NCBI GenBank assembly: GCA_014378485.1
Contig: JACMNO010000061.1
Location: 186,001 to 250,000 of the forward strand
Reading direction: 5' to 3'
Length of the DNA stretch: 64,000 nucleotides
Source: Bacteroidia bacterium
Lineage (GTDB): Bacteria > Bacteroidota > Bacteroidia > B-17B0 > Aurantibacillaceae
Position 1 is the first letter of the stretch, and each line of letters begins with the position of its first letter. The notes beneath the pieces are model-generated. The model worked only from the letters and a program-made list of their open reading frames with translations, did no database searches and was not told the origin of the DNA. Positions 36,627 through 46,893 of this stretch are shown here, one piece after another. The position numbers and the translations under genes are program-made.

Positions 36627-38279
36627 TTAACTCAATTTTAAAATGCGGGTTGATGTTGGCGCGTGACCAAGTTGTGTATGGTTATTAAAACCTTCAACTT
36701 TAATGGTTCCAAAATTGTCTTTATAGTCTTCTACCAAACCATTTAAAGTTAATAGAGACGTATGATCCACAATGTTGGCTTTACTAACGTCGATAGTTAC
36801 ATGCTTTCCATCAGGGATGGTTGCAAATACTTTTTTAAATCCTAAAATGTTAGAAAACATTAAACCACTGTTTACAGTAACTGTGTAATTATCTTCGCCT
36901 TGTTTTGAAACTGCAACATCTGATTTAAATAAATTTTTGATAGAAGCACCGTTAAATAAATTAATGATCAGCTCAAGAGCAATACCGCTTCCAACACCAA
37001 CTAATAAGTCGGTTGCTAAGGTGACAATAACCGTGGTGGTAAATACTACAAATTGCTCTTTGCCAACATGAAACATGTGCATGAATTCTTTAGGATGAGC
37101 TAATTTGAAACCTACAAAGGTTAACATCGCTGCCAAAGCTGCATTAGGAATCATTTCAATAACGGGAACAGCAACTAATACTGCCAACAATAAAAATACA
37201 CCGTGGAAAAAATTTGCCCAACGCGTTGTAGCGCCATTGCTAACATTTGCAGAACTACGTGCCACTTCACTAATCATTGGTAAACCACCTAATATACCCG
37301 ATAATGAATTTCCGATACCAACAGCTACAAGATCCTTATTAAAATCTGATTTACGTTTAAAAGGATCAAGGTTATCAACTGCTTTTGCTGTTAATAAAGA
37401 TTCAAGACTTCCAATTAAAGAGAATAGTACTACATATAGAATAAAATCTCCTGTATGACTTTTGAGTGCTGAAAAATCGACATTAAAAACGCCTCTGCTT
37501 ATAAAGTCGCCCTTCATAATAGATCCATTGGTGAACGATTCAAAAATACTTCCGATTTTTACAAGAGAGAAATTTGAAATCGTATTGTCGGTTTTAATGT
37601 TTAATGCAATTCCTAATGGAATAGCAACCGCTAATACAATTAAAGGAGCCGGTATTTTTTTAATCTGTTTGTGTTTAACAAAACTCATTCCTACTAATAT
37701 CACTAAACATGCAATTCCTATTTCCGCGATATGTGCATTTTCATGCATGATGCTTTGAGGAATCATCGCTAATAACTCTAAGGGTGCTTTGCCTTTCAAC
37801 ATTTTGGGATCAATACCTAAAAGAGTATGAATTTGTTTGGACATAATAATAATACCAATTGCCGCAAGCATTCCGTGAATGGCAGCACCTGGAAAAAAAT
37901 CTGCCAGCTTTCCAAGTTTAAATACTCCAAATAATATCTGTATAATACCGGCAACAACAATAGCCCCTAAAGCTAAATGCCATCCTGTATCCCCGCCACC
38001 AAATGCAGCAATTGCCCCGCCACAAATAGCAATTAAACCGGCAGCTGGCCCTTTAATAGTTAACCTTGATCCGGCAAAAAAACTAACCACTACGCCACCA
38101 ATAATAGCTGTTACCAATCCGAATATTGTTGGAAAATCTGAGGCTTTGGCAATACCCAAACTTAATGGTAATGCCAGTAAAAACACCAAGAAACCTGATA
38201 ATGCATCTTTTGAGAAATTTTGTTTTAATCCTTCTAAACCATCTGCGGGGATGAATCTTTTTTTTGTTTCAGTTGTCAT
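36627..38279 (-). CDS. SulP family anion transporter with STAS domain (BicA-like)
   Basis: Begins at the ATG at 38279 (MTTETKKRFIPADGLEGLKQNF; 550 residues), because the 19 residues upstream have no family match. It has about 12-14 TM segments of the SulP fold (SGFLVFLLALPLSLGIAKASDFPTIFGLVTAIIGGVVVSFFAGSRLTIKGPAAGL is the conserved N-terminal part) and a C-terminal STAS domain (about 430-550, HVTIDVSKANIVDHTSLLTLNGLVEDY). SulP carriers move sulfate or bicarbonate. Adjacency to dabAB favours bicarbonate uptake, as for BicA. A sulfate role cannot be excluded. Confidence 0.9.
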   Translation of the reverse strand: MTTETKKRFIPADGLEGLKQNFSKDALSGFLVFLLALPLSLGIAKASDFPTIFGLVTAIIGGVVVSFFAGSRLTIKGPAAGLIAICGGAIAAFGGGDTGWHLALGAIVVAGIIQILFGVFKLGKLADFFPGAAIHGMLAAIGIIIMSKQIHTLLGIDPKMLKGKAPLELLAMIPQSIMHENAHIAEIGIACLVILVGMSFVKHKQIKKIPAPLIVLAVAIPLGIALNIKTDNTISNFSLVKIGSIFESFTNGSIMKGDFISRGVFNVDFSALKSHTGDFILYVVLFSLIGSLESLLTAKAVDNLDPFKRKSDFNKDLVAVGIGNSLSGILGGLPMISEVARSSANVSNGATTRWANFFHGVFLLLAVLVAVPVIEMIPNAALAAMLTFVGFKLAHPKEFMHMFHVGKEQFVVFTTTVIVTLATDLLVGVGSGIALELIINLFNGASIKNLFKSDVAVSKQGEDNYTVTVNSGLMFSNILGFKKVFATIPDGKHVTIDVSKANIVDHTSLLTLNGLVEDYKDNFGTIKVEGFNNHTQLGHAPTSTRILKLS

Positions 38280-38425
38280 AATTTTTATTTTTAAATTGTT
38301 TTTTATTCCTGCAAATGCATTAAGAAAATGCTGCAAATAAAACTTTGTGAGTTTTGAAAATGAAAATTCAGACTATAGAACACAGCTGAAAATGTCCTTA
38401 TTTATTAGGGACAAACAATTAAAAA

Positions 38426-38782
38426 TCAGATTCGGAAATTGCAAACCGCAATATAAATCGGGTTTGTTAGTTTTTCTGCTAAAGGTTTGGCAGAGATAAG
38501 TCTGGGTTGAAATAACTCGTATTGAAAATAAGAGATAAAAAAAGGTAATAGAAGTCTTTGAGCCTCAAAATCATTTTCGGATTCGAATCCATTTTCTTCA
38601 AATAAAAATTCTGTATCAGGAACTGAATTGTTTTCCTGTGTGGTAAAAGATAAATGAAGTTGGTGTTGAAGATCTGCTTTTAATATGGACCTATGAAGGT
38701 TTTTATAGTTGCCTGCGCTGAATGAAGCTAAAAAGCATAACAAAAAAAATAATGAAAAATATGTTGACTTTTTTAATTTCAT
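38426..38782 (-). CDS. Small secreted protein upstream of SulP gene
   Basis: A 118-residue protein with a signal-like N-terminus (MKLKKSTYFSLFFLLCFLASFSAG) and no recognised domain. The mature part is His-containing and acidic (DLQHQLHLSF, then FLFEENGFESENDFEAQ) and ends in a hydrophobic stretch. It is followed by the SulP gene after about 145 bases on the same strand. It has the look of a real gene (signal peptide, Bacteroidota-like codon choice), but I cannot name a family. Function unknown. Confidence 0.55.
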   Translation of the reverse strand: MKLKKSTYFSLFFLLCFLASFSAGNYKNLHRSILKADLQHQLHLSFTTQENNSVPDTEFLFEENGFESENDFEAQRLLLPFFISYFQYELFQPRLISAKPLAEKLTNPIYIAVCNFRI

Positions 38783-38882
38783 CCCGAACTCGAAATTAAT
38801 AAAAAATGAATCATTATCAAATCTTATTTTATTTTTTTAACAGAAAAATCCGGAAGATGTTGATTTCACACAAAATTCATAC

Positions 38883-38903
38883 ATATATATATATATATAT
38901 ATA
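38883..38903. repeat. AT dinucleotide microsatellite
   Basis: About ten AT units directly after the terC stop (minus strand) and about 100 bases upstream of the small secreted protein gene. Length change could alter the spacing of any promoter there. Confidence 0.8.
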
Positions 38904-38908
38904 AGGTA

Positions 38909-39682
38909 TTATATTTCGTTTTCTTCTTTTAAAGTTGGCGATCGTAATTCAACAGGGGCATGTTTTTTCCTGATTTTTAAATTGATTAGTTCAACACCAA
39001 ATGAGAATGCCATAGCGAAATAAATATACCCTTTAGGGATTTCAACTTTATCAACATGAACTCCTTCTACAACGAGTAACACGGCTATCAAAACTAAAAA
39101 GGAAAGCGCCAATACTTTAAAAGTTGGATGTTTATGAATGAAGGCCGAAATTTTTGGTGCAAAATAAAACATAACAGCCATACTTATTATAACAGCAATC
39201 ATCATGATCGCTAAATTATTTGCCATACCAATTGCAGTAACTACACCATCAATACTAAATACCATATCAATAATAATTATTTGAATAATAATTGATTTAA
39301 AAGAAGATGGTTTTTTTTTATCTTTATTCAGTTGTTCATCCGGATCTTCCCCTTCCAGTTTATTATGGATCTCGAGTGTAGAGTTTACTAGTAAAAAAAG
39401 GCCTCCTGCCAACATAATGAGATCTTTTAATGCAACGGAATGATCAAATAAGACAAATAATTCCTGTTCTCCTTTTATTAAATAGCCTAAAATAAACAGG
39501 AACAATAAACGCATGATGATTCCTACAACCATCCAAATCATTCCCGCTTGTTTGGTTCTGCTCTTGTCGAGGCGGCTTAAAACAATGGATACAAAAATAA
39601 CATTGTCGATTCCTAATAAGATTTCCATCAGAGTTAATGGAATTAAACTTAATAACGCTTCAGTAGAAAATATGTCTGACAT
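38909..39682 (-). CDS. TerC family integral membrane protein
   Basis: A 257-residue protein with about seven TM segments. TLMEILLGIDNVIFVSIVLSRL near the N-terminus and IIDMVFSIDGVVTAIGMANN carry the paired GIDN / SIDG acidic motifs of the TerC family. TerC/Alx/YkoY-type proteins export manganese or accompany tellurite resistance; this short form lacks extra CBS domains. It is transcribed away from gyrB and stands alone. Metal substrate is inferred from characterised family members. Confidence 0.92.
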   Translation of the reverse strand: MSDIFSTEALLSLIPLTLMEILLGIDNVIFVSIVLSRLDKSRTKQAGMIWMVVGIIMRLLFLFILGYLIKGEQELFVLFDHSVALKDLIMLAGGLFLLVNSTLEIHNKLEGEDPDEQLNKDKKKPSSFKSIIIQIIIIDMVFSIDGVVTAIGMANNLAIMMIAVIISMAVMFYFAPKISAFIHKHPTFKVLALSFLVLIAVLLVVEGVHVDKVEIPKGYIYFAMAFSFGVELINLKIRKKHAPVELRSPTLKEENEI

Positions 39683-39840
39683 AAGAGAATTTTAAGCGAT
39701 AAAAATAGGAATAATAATAAAGAATTTGATGTTTGTTTTTTTTATAATAACAGATCGGATACTAACAAATATTTTGCTGTTTTTTTATCCTAATAAATTC
39801 TTTTTTTTATTAACATTTGTTTATAAAATTCTTTAAATAA

Positions 39841-41865
<2,025 letters not shown>

Positions 41866-41884
41866 TCAATTTTGAAAAATCAAA

Positions 41885-41967
41885 AAAGCTTGTCATCCTG
41901 AGCGCAGTCGGAGGACAAGCTTTAAATTAATAACACTTCGACTTCGCTCAGTGTGACAAATAAGATT
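41885..41967. repeat. Inverted TGTCA..CTGA element after gyrB
   Basis: AAAGCTTGTC (41885-41894) pairs exactly with 41914-41923. A second, inverted copy of the same motif follows (CACTTCGACTTCGCTCAGTG then TGACA). Both arms share CTGAGCG-AGTCG-AG. It lies between gyrB and mdh and can act as a terminator. Confidence 0.75.
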
Positions 41968-42004
41968 GAAACTTTAAAATTAAAAACATAAAAAAATAAA
42001 CAGT

Positions 42005-42943
42005 ATGACAAAAGTATCAGTTATCGGCGCCGGAAATGTAGGAGCTACCTGTGCAGAATATATTGCACTAAGAAGAATTGCCAGTGAAGTAGTAATTTTA
42101 GATATTAAAGAAAACTTCGCAGAAGGAAAAGCATTGGATCTAATGCAAACAGCTTCATTAAATGGTTTCAATACAAAGATCAGTGGAAGCACAAATGATT
42201 ATTCTAAAACAGCTGGATCTGATGTTGTAGTTGTTACATCTGGTATTCCCCGCAAGCCGGGAATGACTCGTGAAGAATTAATCGGTATCAATGCAGGAAT
42301 TGTAAAAACAGTAACTGAAAATGTATTGAAACATTCTCCAAATGCAATTATTATCATTGTTTCCAATCCAATGGATACAATGACTTATTTAGCATTAAAA
42401 GGAAGTAAATTGCCAAAGAACCAAATTATCGGTATGGGTGGTGCTTTAGATAGTGCCCGTTTCAATTGCTATTTATCTTTAGCGTTAAATGCTCCGGCAA
42501 GTGATGTACAAGGAGTTGTTATCGGTGGGCATGGTGATACAACTATGATTCCTTTAACACGTTTAGCAACTTATAATGGCGTACCGGTTTCTCAAACATT
42601 GAATGCTGATACATTGAAAAAAGCAGCAGCTGATACCATGGTTGGTGGCGCAACCTTAACAGGGATGTTAGGTACATCTGCATGGTATGCGCCGGGAGCG
42701 GCTGTTGCAACTATTGTTGACAGTATCTTAAACGATCAAAAAAAATTAATTCCTTGCAGCGTGATGTTAGAAGGAGAATATGGGCAAACTGATATTTGTA
42801 TGGGTGTTCCTGTAATCATTGGTAAAAATGGTTGGGAAAAAATCGTTGACTTTAACTTAAACGATGAAGAAAAAGCTTTATTTGCAAAGAGTGCAGATGC
42901 CGTAAGAAGCATGAATTCTGTACTGGCTTCTGTGACAGCTTAA
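42005..42943 (+). CDS. mdh: Malate dehydrogenase
   Basis: A 312-residue NAD-dependent dehydrogenase of the LDH-like MDH type. The Rossmann loop is KVSVIGAGNVGATCAEYIA; VVVTSGIPRKPGMTREELI holds the mobile-loop Arg residues (malate-type RKPGM), and VIGGHGDTTMIPL gives the catalytic His. It interconverts malate and oxaloacetate in the TCA cycle. The gene stands alone, with a strong terminator 20 bases after its stop. Assignment secure. Confidence 0.97.
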   Translation: MTKVSVIGAGNVGATCAEYIALRRIASEVVILDIKENFAEGKALDLMQTASLNGFNTKISGSTNDYSKTAGSDVVVVTSGIPRKPGMTREELIGINAGIVKTVTENVLKHSPNAIIIIVSNPMDTMTYLALKGSKLPKNQIIGMGGALDSARFNCYLSLALNAPASDVQGVVIGGHGDTTMIPLTRLATYNGVPVSQTLNADTLKKAAADTMVGGATLTGMLGTSAWYAPGAAVATIVDSILNDQKKLIPCSVMLEGEYGQTDICMGVPVIIGKNGWEKIVDFNLNDEEKALFAKSADAVRSMNSVLASVTA

Positions 42944-42962
42944 TTTAAATTAAATACATTAC

Positions 42963-42992
42963 AAATCCCGGTGAATAGCCGGGATTTTTTTT
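42963..42992 (+). terminator. Rho-independent terminator of mdh
   Basis: AAATCCCGG (42963-42971), a 7-base loop, CCGGGATTT (42979-42987), then a run of T. Confidence 0.92.
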
Positions 42993-43111
42993 ATTCGTCT
43001 TTCTCATTTATTTTTTTTGTACTTATTATTTGGATTTGCTTTGCATGGAAACACAGCATGTAAAGTCGCCCCTCAAAAAGTCACTTACTTGTTTTGTTAG
43101 TTTTTATTTTA

Positions 43112-43268
43112 TTGCTCCATAGGAGCAAAATATTAGTTATAAAACCAGATGATGGTTGTATAACTGGCTACAGAGTAGCCAAACAAAAATAATTAATGTT
43201 TTGCTCCGCTGGAGCAATTTTTCTTACTGTGTTTATTGCTATTAATAAGGTTAAGTTCCTCTGGAACT
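43112..43268. repeat. Cluster of five short hairpins in the mdh-kaiC gap
   Basis: Within 157 bases lie TTGCTCC-ATA-GGAGCAA (43112), a 12-base-arm hairpin with one mismatch (43136-43164, loop GATGA), TGGCTAC-AGA-GTAGCCA (43165), TTGCTCC-GCT-GGAGCAA (43201) and AGTTCC-TCT-GGAACT (43254). Four share the plan of 6-7 paired bases around a 3-base loop. The rest of the gap from 42993 to 43706 holds no gene that I can support. Confidence 0.75.
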
Positions 43269-43605
43269 ATTTATTTAATTGATTAAAAAAATGCTGCTTT
43301 TTTACTAAAGTTCATGCTTCTCGCGTTTTTTTTGTGAAAAAATAAAGCTTGCTTTTAATAACATTAGAACTTGTGAGCCGGAAAAATTCGAACTCTTTTA
43401 ACAGCAATATAATTTAAAATATATTATATTTTTTTCGATTTTTCTGAAAATCCCACGTTCCTGATTTCAATTAACTGAAAACATACATTTAATTTTTATT
43501 ACAGCTTGTTTCTCAACTCTCCAACTCACTTTTTAAACTATTTAAAATACCCTTTCAGCGAACTATTGATCACTGAATTTCAAAGTATTATATCTTGTAG
43601 CAAAA

Positions 43606-43627
43606 TGCCAAGTATTAATATTTGGCA
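43606..43627. promoter_or_regulatory. 22-bp near-perfect palindrome upstream of kaiC
   Basis: Outer arms TGCCAA and TTGGCA enclose a TATTAATA core; only one symmetric pair is mismatched. It lies 79 bases before the kaiC start and nowhere else in the window that I noticed. A dimeric-regulator operator is likely. Confidence 0.5.
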
Positions 43628-43706
43628 ATGTTCTATTTTTCCCGATCCTGTGAATTCGCGCTCGTAAATAGAATTGTTTAGCTTACCAATAAAAAATTAT
43701 TATCTG

Positions 43707-45233
43707 ATGAAAAAAACTACCAAAATAAAAATCACTCCTAAGCTTAAAAAAATACAGAAATGCTTAACCGGCATCAAGGGCTTTGATGAGATTACAAAAG
43801 GCGGGCTTCCGAAAAACAGAACCACTTTAATTAGTGGAAGTGCCGGTTCAGGAAAAACTCTTTTTGGGATTGATTTTTTGATCAATGGTGTCAAATACAA
43901 AGAAAATGGCGTGTTTATGTCCTTTGAAGAAACAGCAGATGAACTTTATAAAGATGTGGCTTCTCTCACCCTGGATTTAAAAGCACTTGTTGCGCAAAAA
44001 ACAATTGCGCTTGAGCATGTTGTGTTAGAACGCAAAGATATTGAACAGAGAGATTTTAATCTCGAAGGACTATTCGTTCGCCTGGAACATGCCATAGATT
44101 CCGTTAACGCTAAACGTGTAGTTTTAGATTCTCTTGAATCTCTTTTTGCAGGCATCACGGATGATGGCATTCTTCGGTTAGAGATCAAAAGACTTTTTAG
44201 ATGGCTTAAAGACAAAGGAGTTACGGCAATCGTTACCGGTGAGCCGGAAGAAGATTCTTATACGCATCACGGCATAGAGCAGTATGTATCCGATTGCATC
44301 ATTCTTCTCGATAACAGAGTTGATGACGAAGTTTCCGTTCGTAGAATTCGTGTGATTAAATATCGTGGTTCAAAACACGAAACAAACGAATTTCCATTTG
44401 TAATAGATGACGATGGACTTTCAGTAATTCCTATCACTTCAGCAGGATTGGATCAACCGGGAACAGCTAAAAGAGTTTCAACCGGAATTCCATCGCTCGA
44501 TAAATTGTTTAAGAGTAAAGGATATACAAAAGGCAGCACCATACTTGCTTCGGGTACTGCCGGTACCGGAAAAACAAGTTTAGCTGCTGCATTTGCCATA
44601 GAAACATGTAAACGTGGAGAACGCTGTCTTTTCTTGTCCTACGAAGAATCAGCCGGACAACTTACTCAAAACATGAAATCGATAGGTTTTCTTTTTGAAC
44701 CATGGATAAAAAAAGGACTCTTAAAGATTCAATCCACCAGACCAACCTTTTTTGGTTTAGAAAAACATTTACTCGATCTATATAAGACCATTGAAGAGTT
44801 TAAACCACAATCTGTTGTGTTAGATCCCCTCACAAGTCTTATTGGAGAGGGAAGCCCACGAGAAGTTCGTTCGATGATCACCCGCATGATCGATCTTTTA
44901 AAATCAAACACCATAACCGGATTTTTTACGAGTCTCGTTTCTTCAACCGCAGTAAATGACACGAGCGGTGAAATTGGCGTATCTTCACTAATTGACACCT
45001 GGATCGTAGTTAGAGAATTAGAAGAAAAAGTGGGTAAAAAACGTATTCGCGGACTCTATATTGTTAAATCCCGCGGCACTGGTCACTCAAGTGACATACA
45101 CAAATTGGTTTTGAGTGATGATGGAATCTCATTAGAACCAATGGAAGCTGAGTCTACTTCGAGCCCCGATCCGAAAAAAAGAATCGGTACCGGTATTTCC
45201 GGAAAATCAAAGAAGAAAGAAAAGAATATTTAA
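43707..45233 (+). CDS. KaiC-like double RecA-domain ATPase
   Basis: A 508-residue protein read from the ATG at 43707; a TTG at 43674 would add 11 unlikely residues. It has two KaiC domains. CI (about 15-245) has Walker A GSAGSGKT (44-51) and catalytic Glu-Glu 74/75. CII (about 256-480) has GTAGTGKT (283-290) and Glu313/314. GVSSLIDTW places Ser426 and Ser427 at the positions of the cyanobacterial phosphosites S431/T432. No kaiA or kaiB is in the window. The stop overlaps the cheB start (TAATG), so the two are translated together. A Kai-derived signalling switch rather than a full clock is likely. Confidence 0.92.
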   Translation: MKKTTKIKITPKLKKIQKCLTGIKGFDEITKGGLPKNRTTLISGSAGSGKTLFGIDFLINGVKYKENGVFMSFEETADELYKDVASLTLDLKALVAQKTIALEHVVLERKDIEQRDFNLEGLFVRLEHAIDSVNAKRVVLDSLESLFAGITDDGILRLEIKRLFRWLKDKGVTAIVTGEPEEDSYTHHGIEQYVSDCIILLDNRVDDEVSVRRIRVIKYRGSKHETNEFPFVIDDDGLSVIPITSAGLDQPGTAKRVSTGIPSLDKLFKSKGYTKGSTILASGTAGTGKTSLAAAFAIETCKRGERCLFLSYEESAGQLTQNMKSIGFLFEPWIKKGLLKIQSTRPTFFGLEKHLLDLYKTIEEFKPQSVVLDPLTSLIGEGSPREVRSMITRMIDLLKSNTITGFFTSLVSSTAVNDTSGEIGVSSLIDTWIVVRELEEKVGKKRIRGLYIVKSRGTGHSSDIHKLVLSDDGISLEPMEAESTSSPDPKKRIGTGISGKSKKKEKNI

Positions 45234-45826
45234 TGCGAGCTGGAAGGGGCGTGGACGCATTACATCCTAATTTCGTTGTTGGTATTGGCGGCTCAGCCGG
45301 AGCACTTCCTTCATACAAAGCGCTCTTGGAGGCTCTGCCGTCTGATACAGGTATGGCTTTTGTCATCATTTCTCCTATGAGTCCGAGCGCTCATAACGAG
45401 TTAGCTTTGATTTTGGAAAGTCACACTAAAATGCCGGTAATTGTGGCTTCCAAAAAAATGCCGATACGGCGTAATCATGTATATGTGATTCCTTCTGACC
45501 TAGATCTTTTCATTGAAGACGATACCTTCATAATTATATCTCCACGCGCTCATGGGCAAAATCAGATAGATTTATTTTTTATTTCTTTAGCAGAGGCAAT
45601 AGGCGCACGTGCAATAGGCGTCGTCTTATCCGGGTATAAGGGAGATGCCACACGGGGATGCAAGCGGATCAAAGAAAAAGGAGGAATAACCTTTGCTCAG
45701 GATGTTTCTGCCGAAGTGCCTAACATGCCTCTTATGGCTCAGGATTTTGGCAATGTTGATTTCGTGATGCCTCCCGAAAAAATTGCTGGTAAATTAAAAA
45801 GATTGGCAGCTGAAATTAAAACTTAG
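45233..45826 (+). CDS. CheB methylesterase-domain protein 1, catalytic His replaced by Pro
   Basis: A 197-residue stand-alone CheB catalytic domain with no receiver domain. VGIGGSAG gives the nucleophile Ser21 and VVLSGYKGDAT gives Asp138. Where CheB needs the catalytic His (position 48; IISHM in the second copy), this protein has IISPMSP, so Pro48. It is therefore expected to be inactive as an esterase or amidase and may bind substrate or compete. It overlaps kaiC by one base, implying coupled translation. No cheR, cheA or receptor gene is nearby. The paralogue at 46074 is the same length. Confidence 0.88.
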   Translation: MRAGRGVDALHPNFVVGIGGSAGALPSYKALLEALPSDTGMAFVIISPMSPSAHNELALILESHTKMPVIVASKKMPIRRNHVYVIPSDLDLFIEDDTFIIISPRAHGQNQIDLFFISLAEAIGARAIGVVLSGYKGDATRGCKRIKEKGGITFAQDVSAEVPNMPLMAQDFGNVDFVMPPEKIAGKLKRLAAEIKT

Positions 45827-46010
45827 GTACGAGTTGTGAAATTGGCTTATCTTCACTAATTAACAATGGATCATCGATAGAGAATTAGAAGAAAAAGCGA
45901 GTGAAAAACGTATTCGCAGAATATATATTTAGAAGTTGGCTCTACCCCAACTTCTAAACCGGAAAAGAAAGAAAGTAGCGGTATAGATGTAAAATCAGCC
46001 AAAGGATAAT
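45827..46010 (+). pseudogene. Decayed duplicate of the kaiC 3' end
   Basis: From 45829 the DNA aligns with kaiC from 44961 (shared TATCTTCACTAATT and TAGAGAATTAGAAGAAAAAG, then AAAAACGTATTCGC), with one single-base gap and in-frame stops. At 45931 it jumps about 80 bases forward to match the kaiC tail (45144 onward, GAAG-T-G--TCTAC). It has no open frame. It shows that the unit kaiC-3'/cheB was duplicated in tandem, with a breakpoint at the short shared ACGAG just after the cheB stop. Confidence 0.88.
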
Positions 46011-46030
46011 TTTTATTTATTCATTTATTA

Positions 46031-46073
<43 letters not shown>

Positions 46074-46075
<2 letters not shown>

Positions 46076-46667
46076 GAACGCTAAAAGAGTCGTGGGTGCG
46101 CTACATCCGAAATTCATTGTTGGTATTGGTGGCTCATCTGGCGCACTTAATGCATACAAGTCGATACTGCTTGCACTGTCGTCTGATACAGATATGGCCT
46201 TTGTTATAATTTCTCACATGAATCCTACCGCTTATAGTTATTTAGCTAAAATTTTGTCTCGTTACACTAAAATGCCTGTAATCGTTGCTACTAATAAGAT
46301 GCCGATACGGAAGAATCATGTATATGTGATTCCTAACGACGCTGATCTTCTCATTAAAAACTTTGCTTTTAAAGTTTTATCCCCGCGCTCTTATGGGCAC
46401 AAGCAGATAGATGTTTTTTTTACTTCTTTAGCAGAGGCGATGGGCACACGCGCCATAGGTATTGTACTATCCGGGTATGATGGCGATGGAACAGAAGGAT
46501 GTGAAAAGATTAAAGCAAACGGCGGAATAACTTTTGCCCAAGACGAGTCTGCCGAAGTGCCACACATGCCCCTCACTGCTCAGGCTTCAGGCTGTATAGA
46601 TTTTGTAATGCCTCCGGGTAAAATGCCGGCTAAATTAAAAAAATTGGCGGCTGCAATTAAAACGTAG
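46074..46667 (+). CDS. CheB methylesterase-domain protein 2, intact catalytic triad
   Basis: A 197-residue stand-alone CheB catalytic domain. Ser21 (VGIGGSSG), His48 (IISHMNP) and Asp138 (VLSGYDGDGT) form the complete triad for glutamate methylester hydrolysis or glutamine deamidation. It aligns with the upstream copy without gaps; I count 131 identical residues of 197. There is no receiver domain, so control must come from another protein, most simply KaiC. The start codon directly follows the TAAA tract; the codon before it is a stop. Chemoreceptor targets are not encoded in the window, so the substrate is open. Confidence 0.9.
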
Positions 46668-46893
46668 GAACGAAGGAGAGTGCAGAAAAGCCGTCACAGT
46701 TCCCTAACTCCCTGGCATATTTCCGTAAAATCCTTTGCTTAATTTTTAAAGTGTTGTCAAAGTTCCCTAAAAACTGTCAGTGTTTAGTAAGTTATGGAGC
46801 TTTCTAAATTACGGTAGGCTAAACACAAGGCTGCATAACACAAAATAGAAAACCCTCAGTTGTGTATTTCAATAAGCAAGAATACAACAGAAA

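Noticed and set aside
37105-38340. Three long plus-strand frames opposite the SulP gene
   Set aside because: Low-complexity Ala/Pro/Lys-rich products mirroring the hydrophobic SulP coding strand; typical antisense shadows.
43112-43268. CRISPR array in the mdh-kaiC gap
   Set aside because: The palindromes differ in sequence, spacing is irregular (24-53 bases) and no cas genes are present.
43674-43706. TTG start for kaiC giving 11 extra residues
   Set aside because: The extra residues (FSLPIKNYY) do not resemble KaiC N-termini and an ATG with a usual AT-rich leader follows.
46668-46893. Possible transposon remnant with two AGTTCCCTAA repeats
   Set aside because: Two 10-base matches in a 226-base gap without terminal repeats or a transposase fragment are insufficient.
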